Shown in pieces: positions 7,693-14,338 of a stretch of 20,225 bases of DNA. A program made the position numbers and the translations under genes. The stretch spans positions 7,076-27,300 of the forward strand of contig JAKAAM010000009.1 of the NCBI GenBank assembly GCA_021802325.1. Reading direction: 5' to 3'. The notes under the pieces were generated by a model. The model worked only from the letters and a program-made list of their open reading frames with translations, was not told the DNA's origin and did no database searches. Position 1 is the first letter of the stretch, and every line of letters begins with the position of its first letter. Source of the DNA: Nitrospirota bacterium. Its GTDB lineage: Bacteria; Nitrospirota_A; Leptospirillia; Leptospirillales; Leptospirillaceae.

Positions 7693-8130
7693 GTGCCGAT
7701 CCATCCCTTTCTCGTCCACTTCCCCCTTTCCCTGGCCCTACTTTTTGCGGGAATCGAGATCCTGCCGGTCCTCAAAAACCGGATCCCGGAACGAGGACAA
7801 CGTCTGATCGGCACAGCCGCCGTTCTGTTCATGGCCTTGGCCATACTCACCGGATGGCTTTCGCTGTCGGCCCTTCGCCAACGGGGGATACCGATTCCCG
7901 CCGCCGCCAGCGTCCACAGACTTCTGGCCCTGTCAGGGTCTGCCTTCCTGGTTCTTCTCTGGATTGGGGATATACGCCAGAGCCGCCTCTCTCCCCTTTT
8001 GAGCCGATCGATCGCCATCGCCGGACTCCTGCTCCTGTTGGGGGCGGCCGCGGTGGGAGGCCACCTGGTCTACGACGACCGTCTCGGGACTGAGATCGTG
8101 GCTCCCTCCTCCCCCTCCCCCGCGCCCTAG
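7693..8130 (+). CDS. DUF2231-like membrane protein
   Basis: A 145-residue predicted inner-membrane protein with four hydrophobic segments (about 8-26, 38-58, 72-92, 103-124). The opening PIHPFLVHFPLSLALLF is the hallmark of DUF2231 proteins ('HP..VHFP'), and TGWLSL near 52 fits the same family. No biochemical role is established for the domain; it is often found beside cytochromes or in small redox-related membrane proteins, and no haem motif is visible here. The start is GTG at 7693, four bases after AAAGGA, slightly close but the only well-placed site. The last residues are Ser/Pro-rich. The stop shares the tetranucleotide CTAG with the convergent uppP stop. It appears to be a single-gene unit. 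Confidence 0.75.
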   Translation: MPIHPFLVHFPLSLALLFAGIEILPVLKNRIPERGQRLIGTAAVLFMALAILTGWLSLSALRQRGIPIPAAASVHRLLALSGSAFLVLLWIGDIRQSRLSPLLSRSIAIAGLLLLLGAAAVGGHLVYDDRLGTEIVAPSSPSPAP

Positions 8131-8975
8131 CGCAGAAACAGGAGGGAGAGACCGCCCGCCGCCAGGCAATAGAGTCCGAAGGGGGCCAATGCCTGGTTCG
8201 CCTCGAATTTCCGGAAATAGCGCATGAGAAGGAAGGTGGTCAGCCAGGCGGTGGCGCAGGCGACCGTCCCACCGGCCAGGGCGAGCTTGAGGGAGGCCGG
8301 AGTCCCGTATCGAATCAGCTTCGGGATTTCCAGGACCCCCGCGGCCCCGATGATGGGCGTCGACAAAAGGAAGGAAAAGCGGGCCGCCTCCGCATGTCCC
8401 AGCCCCCCGAAAAGGCCCCCCACCATCGTGATCCCCGAGCGGGAGATTCCCGGAAGAAGCGCGACCGCCTGGAAGATGCCGATAAAAAAGGCCCGGAGGC
8501 CCCCCATCCGGTCGAGGTCGATGGACAGGGCGCCGGTTCTCCACCGCCGGAGGATCTCTGCCAGGATCAGTACCCCTCCATTCACCAGAAGGAAGACCGC
8601 CGCCAGGGTGGGAGCAGCGAAGAGATGGCGGATCTTCTTTTCGAGAAGAAGTCCGATCAGCCCAGCGGGTACGGTCCCGATGACGAGAAGCCCGAAGAGG
8701 TGGCGTGCGGAGCGGGCCTCCGGGACCCGCCTGGCCCTTCCCGGAATCAGGACCGCCCCCAGGATTTCCCGCCATTCCCGATAGAAATAGAGAAGAAGGG
8801 CCAGGGTCGTTCCCAGATGGAGGGAGACCATGAAGGGAAGGTAGGAGGGATCCTTTTCGATTTCTCCCCAGCCTAAAAGGGCCGGAAGAATGACCCCGTG
8901 GCCCAGCGAGCTGATGGGCGCAAGTTCGGTGAGGCCCTGGGTTGCACCGATCACGACCGCCTGAAGTGTTGTCAT
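8127..8975 (-). CDS. uppP: Undecaprenyl-diphosphatase UppP/BacA
   Basis: A 282-residue polytopic membrane protein of normal family length. It removes a phosphate from undecaprenyl diphosphate, recycling the lipid carrier for peptidoglycan and other surface glycans. The first signature GATQGLTELAPISS (residues 10-23, with catalytic E17) and the second signature PGISRSGIT (175-183, with R179) are both present. The first signature is unusual: where most members read 'PISSSGHL', this reads PISSLGHG. The ATG at 8975 has AAAGGG about 9 bases upstream. It is preceded by 88 bp of non-coding DNA after the toxin gene and converges on the DUF2231 gene. Functional connection to the galE-msbA block is plausible but only by pathway, as they are separate transcription units. 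Confidence 0.9.
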   Translation of the reverse strand: MTTLQAVVIGATQGLTELAPISSLGHGVILPALLGWGEIEKDPSYLPFMVSLHLGTTLALLLYFYREWREILGAVLIPGRARRVPEARSARHLFGLLVIGTVPAGLIGLLLEKKIRHLFAAPTLAAVFLLVNGGVLILAEILRRWRTGALSIDLDRMGGLRAFFIGIFQAVALLPGISRSGITMVGGLFGGLGHAEAARFSFLLSTPIIGAAGVLEIPKLIRYGTPASLKLALAGGTVACATAWLTTFLLMRYFRKFEANQALAPFGLYCLAAGGLSLLFLR

Positions 8976-9004
8976 AAAATGAGCCCTTTCGGGATAACGT
9001 TAAA

Positions 9005-9025
9005 CAGGGGCATAAGGATCCCCTG
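9005..9025 (-). terminator. Possible weak hairpin terminator after the toxin gene
   Basis: CAGGGG and CCCCTG form a perfect 6 bp stem with a 9-base loop. On the minus strand it is followed by TTTAACG, a short T run only, so a rho-independent terminator for the toxin-antitoxin operon is possible but weak. It also lies 30-50 bp upstream of the uppP start, so a regulatory role for that gene is an alternative. Just beside it (8995-9002) is the 8 bp palindrome TAACGTTA. Confidence 0.3.
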
Positions 9026-9063
9026 ACCCATTGGAAGAATTAACGCCAGGTTCCCTCCCTTAT

Positions 9064-9483
9064 TTATTCCAGGGAGTCAGTCATTGAGAGGAGTTGGTCC
9101 GGAGAAAAAACGGAGAGCATCGACTTCGAAAACCCTTTCACATCCCGGGTGACAAGGATTTCGACACCTGCATGGCGCGCCGCTTCATGAAGAACCCCAT
9201 CCTCGAAATCCTCCCAATCCAACAACCATGCGGACTCGACGACAGCCCGCGTCACGGGAAGGATCTCAAAAAGCGAAATCAGGGTTCCGACAATGGAATG
9301 GGCCCTGTCTTTGCCCAGCTCTTTTCCCGCCAGAGAGTGAATCGTCGTCAAGGTCGTCGCGCAAAGGGTTCCCTGCAAGACTCCTTTTTCAGACAAGGCG
9401 AAAAGGCGAGTCGCCGGTCGCGAGAAAGGCTTTCGGTCCAGAACGACATCCATCACGATGTTCGTATCGAACACCGCTTTCAA
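9064..9483 (-). CDS. PIN-domain toxin (VapC-like)
   Basis: A 139-residue PIN-domain protein of full length. The first acidic site is FDTN (D6), and the C-terminal half carries DFED (92-95) followed by EILVTRDVKGF, the pattern of PIN toxins that read 'DFEDA...IVTRN..DF'. Such proteins are Mg-dependent ribonucleases that cut tRNA or other RNA when freed from their antitoxin. The start is TTG at 9483, overlapping the antitoxin TGA by 2 bases, with AGGAAAA about 9 bases upstream; no ATG or GTG gives the conserved N-terminus. The overlap and order (antitoxin first) indicate a coupled operon driven by the promoter at 9757-9785. No truncation is visible, so this locus looks live, unlike the relic at 6984-7454. 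Confidence 0.8.
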   Translation of the reverse strand: MKAVFDTNIVMDVVLDRKPFSRPATRLFALSEKGVLQGTLCATTLTTIHSLAGKELGKDRAHSIVGTLISLFEILPVTRAVVESAWLLDWEDFEDGVLHEAARHAGVEILVTRDVKGFSKSMLSVFSPDQLLSMTDSLE

Positions 9484-9722
9484 AGATGCTTTTCCTCGAG
9501 ATGGGACCAGTATTCTTCTTCATCCAGACGAGAGCCCCTCATTACGCCGACGAGACTTTTCGTCAGAGGGGGAAGATCCTGCTCCTCCTTAAGGCCGACA
9601 GATTCAATGTGTGTGAAATACTCTGAAACCATCTGCGAAAGTGATTTGTGATGATTCCTGGCATATTCTTTTGCTTTTCTGATCAGATCCTCATCGAGGC
9701 GCAAGGTCAGTTTGGTCTGCAT
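9480..9722 (-). CDS. Antitoxin, ribbon-helix-helix-like (DUF6364 type)
   Basis: An 80-residue small protein. The N-terminal strand TKLTLRLDEDLIRKAKEYA (residues 3-21) followed by the helix KSLSQMVSEYF is a ribbon-helix-helix-like DNA-binding fold, and the acidic C-terminal tail (EEEYWSHLEEKHL) would be the toxin-binding part. This organisation is common in antitoxins of PIN toxins. The start at 9722 is chosen because GGGAGG lies 5 bases upstream; the frame could be read back to 9746, but those extra residues would overlap the operator and lack a ribosome site. It is expected to repress its own promoter, whose inverted repeat sits 14 bp upstream of the ATG. Confidence 0.8.
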   Translation of the reverse strand: MQTKLTLRLDEDLIRKAKEYARNHHKSLSQMVSEYFTHIESVGLKEEQDLPPLTKSLVGVMRGSRLDEEEYWSHLEEKHL

Positions 9723-9735
9723 GACATCCTCCCTG

Positions 9736-9785
9736 ATGACGTACAATAATAGAAAAATTATACGTCATGATCCTGAATGGATCAA
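9736..9785 (-). promoter_or_regulatory. Toxin-antitoxin promoter with inverted-repeat operator
   Basis: Reading the minus strand, TTGATC (9785-9780) is followed after exactly 17 bases by a perfect TATAAT (9762-9757), a strong sigma-70 type promoter. An inverted repeat, TACGTCAT at 9761-9768 and ATGACGTA at 9736-9743, brackets the -10 box and the likely start of transcription, with the arms 17 bases apart. Binding of the ribbon-helix-helix antitoxin, alone or with its toxin, to these arms would block RNA polymerase. The repeat and boxes are seen directly; the repression is inferred from how such loci work. Confidence 0.72.
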
Positions 9786-9833
9786 GGCAGACCGTCCGCC
9801 ATTTCTCTCAACAACCCCTTTCGTGACATCGCC

Positions 9834-10259
9834 TCAGATGTAGAACATGACCGGTTGCCCGCCACGGTCCTTTTCGATCGCCTTGATGCAGTCGGTGAGC
9901 GTCACCCGCTCGAGCTCCTGGTTGACCGCCTGGCTCAGCTGGTCAAAAAGGAATCGGAGGGCCGGCCCCGGAGGGGATGAGGGGTCGTAGAGGGACACCG
10001 TTCCCTCGAGGGCCATCACGATCCCCGAGAGGTGGATGTCGGAGGGCTCCCGAACGAGTTTATATTTGCCCTGGGGTCCCCGGCTCGATTCGACGAAGCC
10101 GTTCTTCACCAGAGTGGCCATGATCTGCTTCAGAAACGGCTTGGGGATCTGGGACCGCTGGGCGATGTTGGCCCCGGTGATTCCCTGCGTTCCGGCGTTT
10201 GCGATCTCCACCATGGCCCGGATCCCGTAATCCACGCGCTGGGAGAGTTTGCAGGACAT
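9834..10259 (-). CDS. Rrf2-family transcriptional regulator
   Basis: 141 residues. The N-terminal winged helix begins MSCKLSQRVDYGIRAMVEIA and contains the recognition stretch ITGANIAQRSQIPKPFLKQI, then a wing rich in Gly and Arg (SSRGPQGKYKL), all typical of Rrf2 proteins. IscR- and NsrR-type members bind an Fe-S cluster through three closely spaced cysteines after residue 90; here only one cysteine (in TDCIKAIEK) is in that region, so a canonical cluster is unlikely and the sensed signal is unknown. ATG at 10259 is chosen because AGGAGG lies 7 bases upstream; the reading could extend seven codons further, without a better site. It follows the chemoreceptor gene by 33 bp and may be the last gene of that transcript. 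Confidence 0.85.
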   Translation of the reverse strand: MSCKLSQRVDYGIRAMVEIANAGTQGITGANIAQRSQIPKPFLKQIMATLVKNGFVESSRGPQGKYKLVREPSDIHLSGIVMALEGTVSLYDPSSPPGPALRFLFDQLSQAVNQELERVTLTDCIKAIEKDRGGQPVMFYI

Positions 10260-10292
10260 TGTCGCTCCTCCTTGAGTCATTTCCTTACAGGC

Positions 10293-11978
10293 TTAAAGGC
10301 GAAACCGGTCGATTTCCCTCTCGAGCTCCTTCACAACTTTCAGGATCTCGCCCAGATGGCGCTCCTCCAGAGGCTTCTGTCCCATCTGTCCGCGAAAGTC
10401 CTCCGCCAGCGAGTCAAGGATCGCCTGAATCTTCAGGATGGCTTCCGTCTCGGAGCGGATCCGCTCCGCCATCCCTTCCCACTGGACTTCGACCCGGGAG
10501 AGGGCCTCCTGAAAGAGCGTCCAGGTCTCCTGGAAGCCCGCGAGCCCCCGGTCGGCCGTCTCCAGCCCCTCGGCCCTCCCGGCCATGGAGGCCGCGACAT
10601 GGTCGAGCCGTCCGTTCAGCTCCGAGAGTTCCTCACCGATGGCGCCCAACGCCGTTTCGGTCCTTCTCGAGAGTTCGGCCACCGTGTCGGCCACGATCCG
10701 GAAGGTCCGACCTCCGACCCCGGCGTGGGAGGCTTCGATCGCCGCGTTCATCCCGGTCAGGTGCAGCTCCCTCGCGATCTCGTTGATGGTTCCGAAAGCC
10801 TGGGCGAGGTTGCGGCGCATCTTTTCGAGCCCCTCCTCCTCCCCACCGAGACTTGCCGAGAGGCTCCGGGCCTCCCGGACGGAATCCTGGACCGACTGGG
10901 TCACCTGACGGATCTTCTGGGACTTCTCCGAAAAGTAGGAGAAGCTCCGGGCCATTTCTCCCTCGGTCGTGGCGGACTTACCGCTCAGAAGATCCCGGAC
11001 CCGGAGCCTGAGCTCGTTCAGCGCCTGGCGCACCTCCTCCTCTTTCCGGTAGCGCCGCTCGTGATCCCGATCCAGAAGCTCGGCGTGGGCCTCGATCCAC
11101 CGGACCCGGTCGGAGACCTCCCCCATCCATCCCCGGAAAAGGTCCACAAAACGGTTCAGAAAGTAGACCAGCCGGCCGAGCTCGTCGTCCCGCGTCTGGG
11201 GAAAGGAAAGCCTCAGGTCGGGGTTGTCCGGTCCCACTTGGGCGATGGCCCGGGAAAGGCCGTCGAGCGGACGGACCAGGGAGCGACGAATCAGGAGGAT
11301 CACCACCAGAACCAGCGTTTCGAGGATCCCCGAGAACATCCAGAAGCGGGCCCATCGCCCGGAGTGCATCTCCCGGGCAAAGTCCTTCCCGTCGGAATAG
11401 AGGACAAGCGTTCCCAGACGCTTTCCCCCATTCGGACATGAAGGGCACGAGGCATCAGCACTCAAAGGAAGCCTCACGAGAAAGACCCGTCTCCCCGAGG
11501 CCGACCGTCCCTCCAGAAAGCCCTTCCCGGGCTTGTCGGAAAGAAGCCTTGAGACGGAGACCGGAAGCTCAGGCCCCGAGGACAGGAGCACGCTCTGCCC
11601 GTCCGTTCCCAGAAGAATCGCCTCGTCAGGGGAGGTCCGGCCCATCGTCCTGAAGAGGGCCTGGGCCCCCGGAAGATCGTCCTTTTCAAGCAAGCGGACA
11701 AGGGAGGCCATCAGGACCCCCGCCTCCGACGAAAGCCTTCGGTCGAGGGCCCGGACCGCTTCCTGACCCTCCTGGCGGTCGATCTGGTAGGCCAAAACGG
11801 AAAATCCTGCGGACAGCGCAAGAAAAAGCCAGAGGAAGAAACGAGTCGTGACCTTCCGTGTCCAGGGAACGGGAGCCATCGCAAGGAGCGGAGAGGCCGC
11901 CCCCCTCTCCGTTCTCCCCCGACCCGGGCCATCGGAATCTTCACCGGGACTCTTGAGTCGCTCGGGTTGCCCAGCCAC
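10293..11978 (-). CDS. Methyl-accepting chemotaxis-type receptor, divergent
   Basis: 561 residues: a 40-residue basic and acidic N-terminal leader, TM1 about 44-64, a periplasmic sensor about 65-210, TM2 about 212-232, a HAMP domain about 232-285, then a long coiled-coil cytoplasmic part. The signalling tip reads INEIARELHLTGMNAAIEASHAG (split 398-407 and 408-420), followed by GGRTFRIVADTVAELSRRT, clearly the MCP hairpin but divergent from the common 'LLALNAAIEAARAG'. It should relay a periplasmic signal to CheA/CheW. The sensor has a CPSC pair at 178-181, which could bind metal or form a disulphide. The start is GTG at 11978 with GGGAG about 8 bases upstream; ATG at 11879 (residue 34) is also possible but lacks a ribosome site. 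It lies 15 bp after lgt. Confidence 0.83.
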   Translation of the reverse strand: MAGQPERLKSPGEDSDGPGRGRTERGAASPLLAMAPVPWTRKVTTRFFLWLFLALSAGFSVLAYQIDRQEGQEAVRALDRRLSSEAGVLMASLVRLLEKDDLPGAQALFRTMGRTSPDEAILLGTDGQSVLLSSGPELPVSVSRLLSDKPGKGFLEGRSASGRRVFLVRLPLSADASCPSCPNGGKRLGTLVLYSDGKDFAREMHSGRWARFWMFSGILETLVLVVILLIRRSLVRPLDGLSRAIAQVGPDNPDLRLSFPQTRDDELGRLVYFLNRFVDLFRGWMGEVSDRVRWIEAHAELLDRDHERRYRKEEEVRQALNELRLRVRDLLSGKSATTEGEMARSFSYFSEKSQKIRQVTQSVQDSVREARSLSASLGGEEEGLEKMRRNLAQAFGTINEIARELHLTGMNAAIEASHAGVGGRTFRIVADTVAELSRRTETALGAIGEELSELNGRLDHVAASMAGRAEGLETADRGLAGFQETWTLFQEALSRVEVQWEGMAERIRSETEAILKIQAILDSLAEDFRGQMGQKPLEERHLGEILKVVKELEREIDRFRL

Positions 11979-11993
11979 GAAAGAAGCTCCCGT

Positions 11994-12803
11994 CTAGGGG
12001 GAAGCCGGAGCGGATCCCGCCCCGGTCCGGCTTCGGCGGTAGGCGCGGAAGACCATGGCCGCCCCCAGAAGAGCCATGGGAAAAGAAAGAAGCTGGCCCA
12101 TGGAAAAGGGACCGAGCACGAGGCCGAGCTGGGGATCCGGCTCCCTGAAAAATTCCCCCACGAACCGGAAGAATCCGTAGAATCCGATGAAGCTCCAGAA
12201 GATCACTCCCTCCGGACGGGGCTTGCGGCTCAAAATATAGAGGATCGAAAACAGGAGAATCCCCTCCATGAAGCCCTCGTAAAGCTGGGAGGGATGGCGA
12301 CAGATCGGCCCGCCCATGGGAAAGACCATGCACCAGGGAACATCGGTGGGCCTGCCGAAGAGCTCCCCGTTGATGAAGTTGCCCATGCGCCCCATGAAGA
12401 GCCCCAGCGGAACGGGAAGCACCGAAAAGTCCGCCAGCTTCCAGAAGGGAAGACTGTTTTTCCTGCAATACCACCAGCCGGCCAGCACCACCCCCAGAAA
12501 CCCGCCGTGAAAGGACATCCCCCCCTTCCAGACCGCCAGGATCTCCGCGGGATGGGCCAGATAGTAGGGCAGGTTGTAGACGAGAACATACCCCAGTCGT
12601 CCTCCCAGGATCACCCCGACGGCGGCATAAGAGAGCAGGTCATAGACCTGCTCCTTCGAAAGGGGGGCACTCCTTCTTTCCGACTCCCTCTTCAGAATAT
12701 AATAGGCGCCAAGAAAGGCAAGGACATACATGAGGCCGTACCACCGGATCCGGAGGGGACCGATGGAGAGGAGCACGGGGTCGATGTGGGGATAGGCGAT
12801 CAC
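11994..12803 (-). CDS. lgt: Prolipoprotein diacylglyceryl transferase
   Basis: A 269-residue inner-membrane enzyme that transfers diacylglycerol from phosphatidylglycerol to the lipobox cysteine of prolipoproteins. It opens MIAYPHIDPVLLSIGPLRIR, the standard Lgt N-terminus, with WYGLMY next. H99 in SFHGG matches the essential histidine of E. coli Lgt, and the Lgt signature GRMGNFINGELFGR (138-151) holds the conserved Arg and Asn. Several hydrophobic segments span the chain to about 255. The start codon is GTG at 12803 without a clear Shine-Dalgarno, but it gives the exact family N-terminus. It follows the dksA-like gene by 51 bp and precedes the chemoreceptor gene by 15 bp. Confidence 0.93.
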   Translation of the reverse strand: MIAYPHIDPVLLSIGPLRIRWYGLMYVLAFLGAYYILKRESERRSAPLSKEQVYDLLSYAAVGVILGGRLGYVLVYNLPYYLAHPAEILAVWKGGMSFHGGFLGVVLAGWWYCRKNSLPFWKLADFSVLPVPLGLFMGRMGNFINGELFGRPTDVPWCMVFPMGGPICRHPSQLYEGFMEGILLFSILYILSRKPRPEGVIFWSFIGFYGFFRFVGEFFREPDPQLGLVLGPFSMGQLLSFPMALLGAAMVFRAYRRSRTGAGSAPASP

Positions 12804-12854
12804 GAGAAGGATCCGGAACGGAGAGAGCCCCTGTCCGTTCCGGACAAAAGGGAC

Positions 12855-13265
12855 TCAGGTCTCATCGGCATCGCGAAGAGACTCCTCGCGCTCGATCTTT
12901 TCAAGTTCTTCCTTCTTCCGCTGGCAACGGATGCAGAGCTGGGCGAAGGGCATGGCCATCAGTCGCTTCTCCTCGATTTCTCCCCCGCAATCCTCGCAGT
13001 TTCCGTAGGATCCTTCGTCGAGTCGAAGCAGGGCCTGATCGACGGAGCGCTTCATGCGGTTGCGCATCTCGAGAAGAGCCAGGTCGACCCCTTCGCCCAT
13101 GTCGATGGCCGACAGATCCCCCTGGTCGAGGACGGAATCGACCCGGTTCGCATTGTCGGGACCGATCTGTCGCACAAGGTGGGTCCGGATGTCCCGTTCG
13201 ATCGCGGCCTTCTTCTCCGAGAGAAGATTGTGAAGGCGCTGATACCGCAACCCCTTTTCATCCAT
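12855..13265 (-). CDS. DksA/TraR-type zinc-finger transcription factor
   Basis: 136 residues: a coiled-coil region about 1-75 and a C4 zinc finger with C90, C93, C111 and C114 (CEDCGGEIEEKRLMAMPFAQ, then LCIRC). DksA proteins bind RNA polymerase through the secondary channel and, with ppGpp, reset transcription of rRNA and amino-acid genes. The stretch DLSAIDMGEGVD in the coiled-coil tip holds acidic residues but does not match the E. coli DksA tip exactly, so activity resembling DksA rather than a TraR-like or YocK-like protein is likely but not proven. ATG at 13265 has AAAGGA about 9 bases upstream. It is transcribed divergently from nth, with only 38 bp between the two starts, and is probably first in a dksA-lgt-receptor-rrf2 unit. 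Confidence 0.88.
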   Translation of the reverse strand: MDEKGLRYQRLHNLLSEKKAAIERDIRTHLVRQIGPDNANRVDSVLDQGDLSAIDMGEGVDLALLEMRNRMKRSVDQALLRLDEGSYGNCEDCGGEIEEKRLMAMPFAQLCIRCQRKKEELEKIEREESLRDADET

Positions 13266-13303
13266 GATTTGTGATCCTTTCGCTAGAGAATGAGGAGATC
13301 CGG

Positions 13304-13972
13304 ATGCTGCTGGAATCCCCCGATACGATAACGGACCGGCTCCTGCGGGTCGAGGTCGTCCTGAAGGAACAGAAGATCCCGGCCCCGGGAATCGAGCAGC
13401 TTGGCATCACCGGAAACCCCTATCGCGTCCTGGTATCGACCATCCTGTCTCTACGGACCCGGGACCGGGTCATGGAAGAGGCCTCGAAAAGGCTCTTTTC
13501 CATGGCCCCCGACCTTGACCACCTGGGCCGGCTATCGGAAGACCAGATTCAGGACGCCATTTATCCGGTGGGATTTTACAGAACAAAGGCCAGAACAATC
13601 AAGCAAATCGCGAAAATACTGCAGGAAAACTTTCAGGGACAGGTGCCGTCCCGCCTCCCGGATCTTCTTTCCCTTCCGGGTGTCGGACTCAAGACGGCCA
13701 ATCTCGTCCTGTCGGCGGGTTTCGGAGGCAGCGCCCTCTGCGTCGATACGCATGTCCACCGCATCATGAACCGATGGGGGTCCTTAAGGACCGGCACGCC
13801 GGACGAAAGCTTCCGGGAGCTTGATGCGGTCCTTCCTCCGGAAACCAAATCCCGGGTCAACCCCCTGCTTGTCTCCTTCGGACAGGCCCTTTGCCTCCCG
13901 ATTTCTCCCCGATGCTCCCTCTGCGCTCTTGAAAAAGCCTGCCCGAAGGAAGGCGTGGTCCACCGGCGATAG
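13304..13972 (+). CDS. nth: Endonuclease III (base-excision repair glycosylase)
   Basis: 222 residues. The helix-hairpin-helix LPGVGLKTAN includes the catalytic lysine K130, and VDTHVHR includes the catalytic aspartate D148. The [4Fe-4S] loop has C197, C204, C207 and C213 in the exact Cx6Cx2Cx5C spacing. It removes oxidised pyrimidines and nicks the resulting abasic site. The segment ILSLRTRDRV replaces the 'LLSAQATD' of E. coli Nth, where a Gln fills the abasic gap, a variant seen in some other Nth subfamilies. ATG at 13304 is chosen because GAGGAG lies 6 bases upstream; GTG at 13271 would add 11 residues and nearly abut the dksA-like start. It is followed by about 170 bp of normal-composition DNA and then the AT-rich island. 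Confidence 0.92.
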   Translation: MLLESPDTITDRLLRVEVVLKEQKIPAPGIEQLGITGNPYRVLVSTILSLRTRDRVMEEASKRLFSMAPDLDHLGRLSEDQIQDAIYPVGFYRTKARTIKQIAKILQENFQGQVPSRLPDLLSLPGVGLKTANLVLSAGFGGSALCVDTHVHRIMNRWGSLRTGTPDESFRELDAVLPPETKSRVNPLLVSFGQALCLPISPRCSLCALEKACPKEGVVHRR

Positions 13973-14338
13973 GTCGAGGGTCAGGGAAAAAGGTGAAGGG
14001 CAAGGTTTCGGAAATGCGCTGAAAGCAAAGAGGCCCACGCAGGGAGCGAGCCCCCCTCTCGGGGAACGGAATGCAAACAAAGTCTCCCGACACACTCACA
14101 GGGAACCGCATCCCGATCCGGAACCCCTCTCAAACATCACTCCTTTTTTCCCGAAACGAAAGAGGAGAGGACTCCCTCACGCTGTTCGTAAAAGTGTTGA
14201 AATATCTATGGTCCCGAATGATTTCCTTACTGAAGCACGATAGCCCGTTGTTTTTGCTTTTCTTTTTAAATTACACCATTCGCGTAACATGGCGTAAGCA
14301 AGCGGTCACCCTTGTGAGACTTGATGAAGGAATGCGAC
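13973..14338 (+). other. Non-coding stretch between nth and the ATPase gene
   Basis: I see no convincing gene here. The first part (to about 14147) has base composition like the neighbours, including the run CCCCCCTCTCGGGG, but no clear terminator for nth. Positions 14148-14178 are copy A of the flanking repeat. From about 14179 the sequence turns AT-rich, with T-rich runs near 14249-14275 that could hold a promoter for the ATPase gene, although no pair of boxes with good spacing stands out. Short open frames that cross this stretch look incidental. Confidence 0.6.
14148..14178 (+). repeat. Flanking direct repeat, copy A
   Basis: It begins TTCCCGAAACGAAA, identical over 14 bases to copy B at 15534, and ends ACTCCCTC as copy B does. 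Between these the two differ by two substitutions and one gapped base. Copy A lacks the full hairpin and T tract of copy B, so it may be a decayed or partial copy of the same terminator. It sits at the step from normal to AT-rich composition. Confidence 0.65.

Noticed and set aside
9834..10259. IscR identity for the Rrf2 regulator
   Set aside because: The three clustered cysteines that bind the Fe-S cluster are missing, and no isc or suf genes are near.
10032..11441. Plus-strand open frame opposite the chemoreceptor and Rrf2 genes
   Set aside because: Low-complexity Pro/Gly/Arg-rich translation, antisense to two recognisable genes.
12833..12845. GTCCG/CGGAC hairpin between the dksA-like gene and lgt
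   Set aside because: Only 5 bp with a 3-base loop and no T tract; the gap is short and the genes may simply be co-transcribed.
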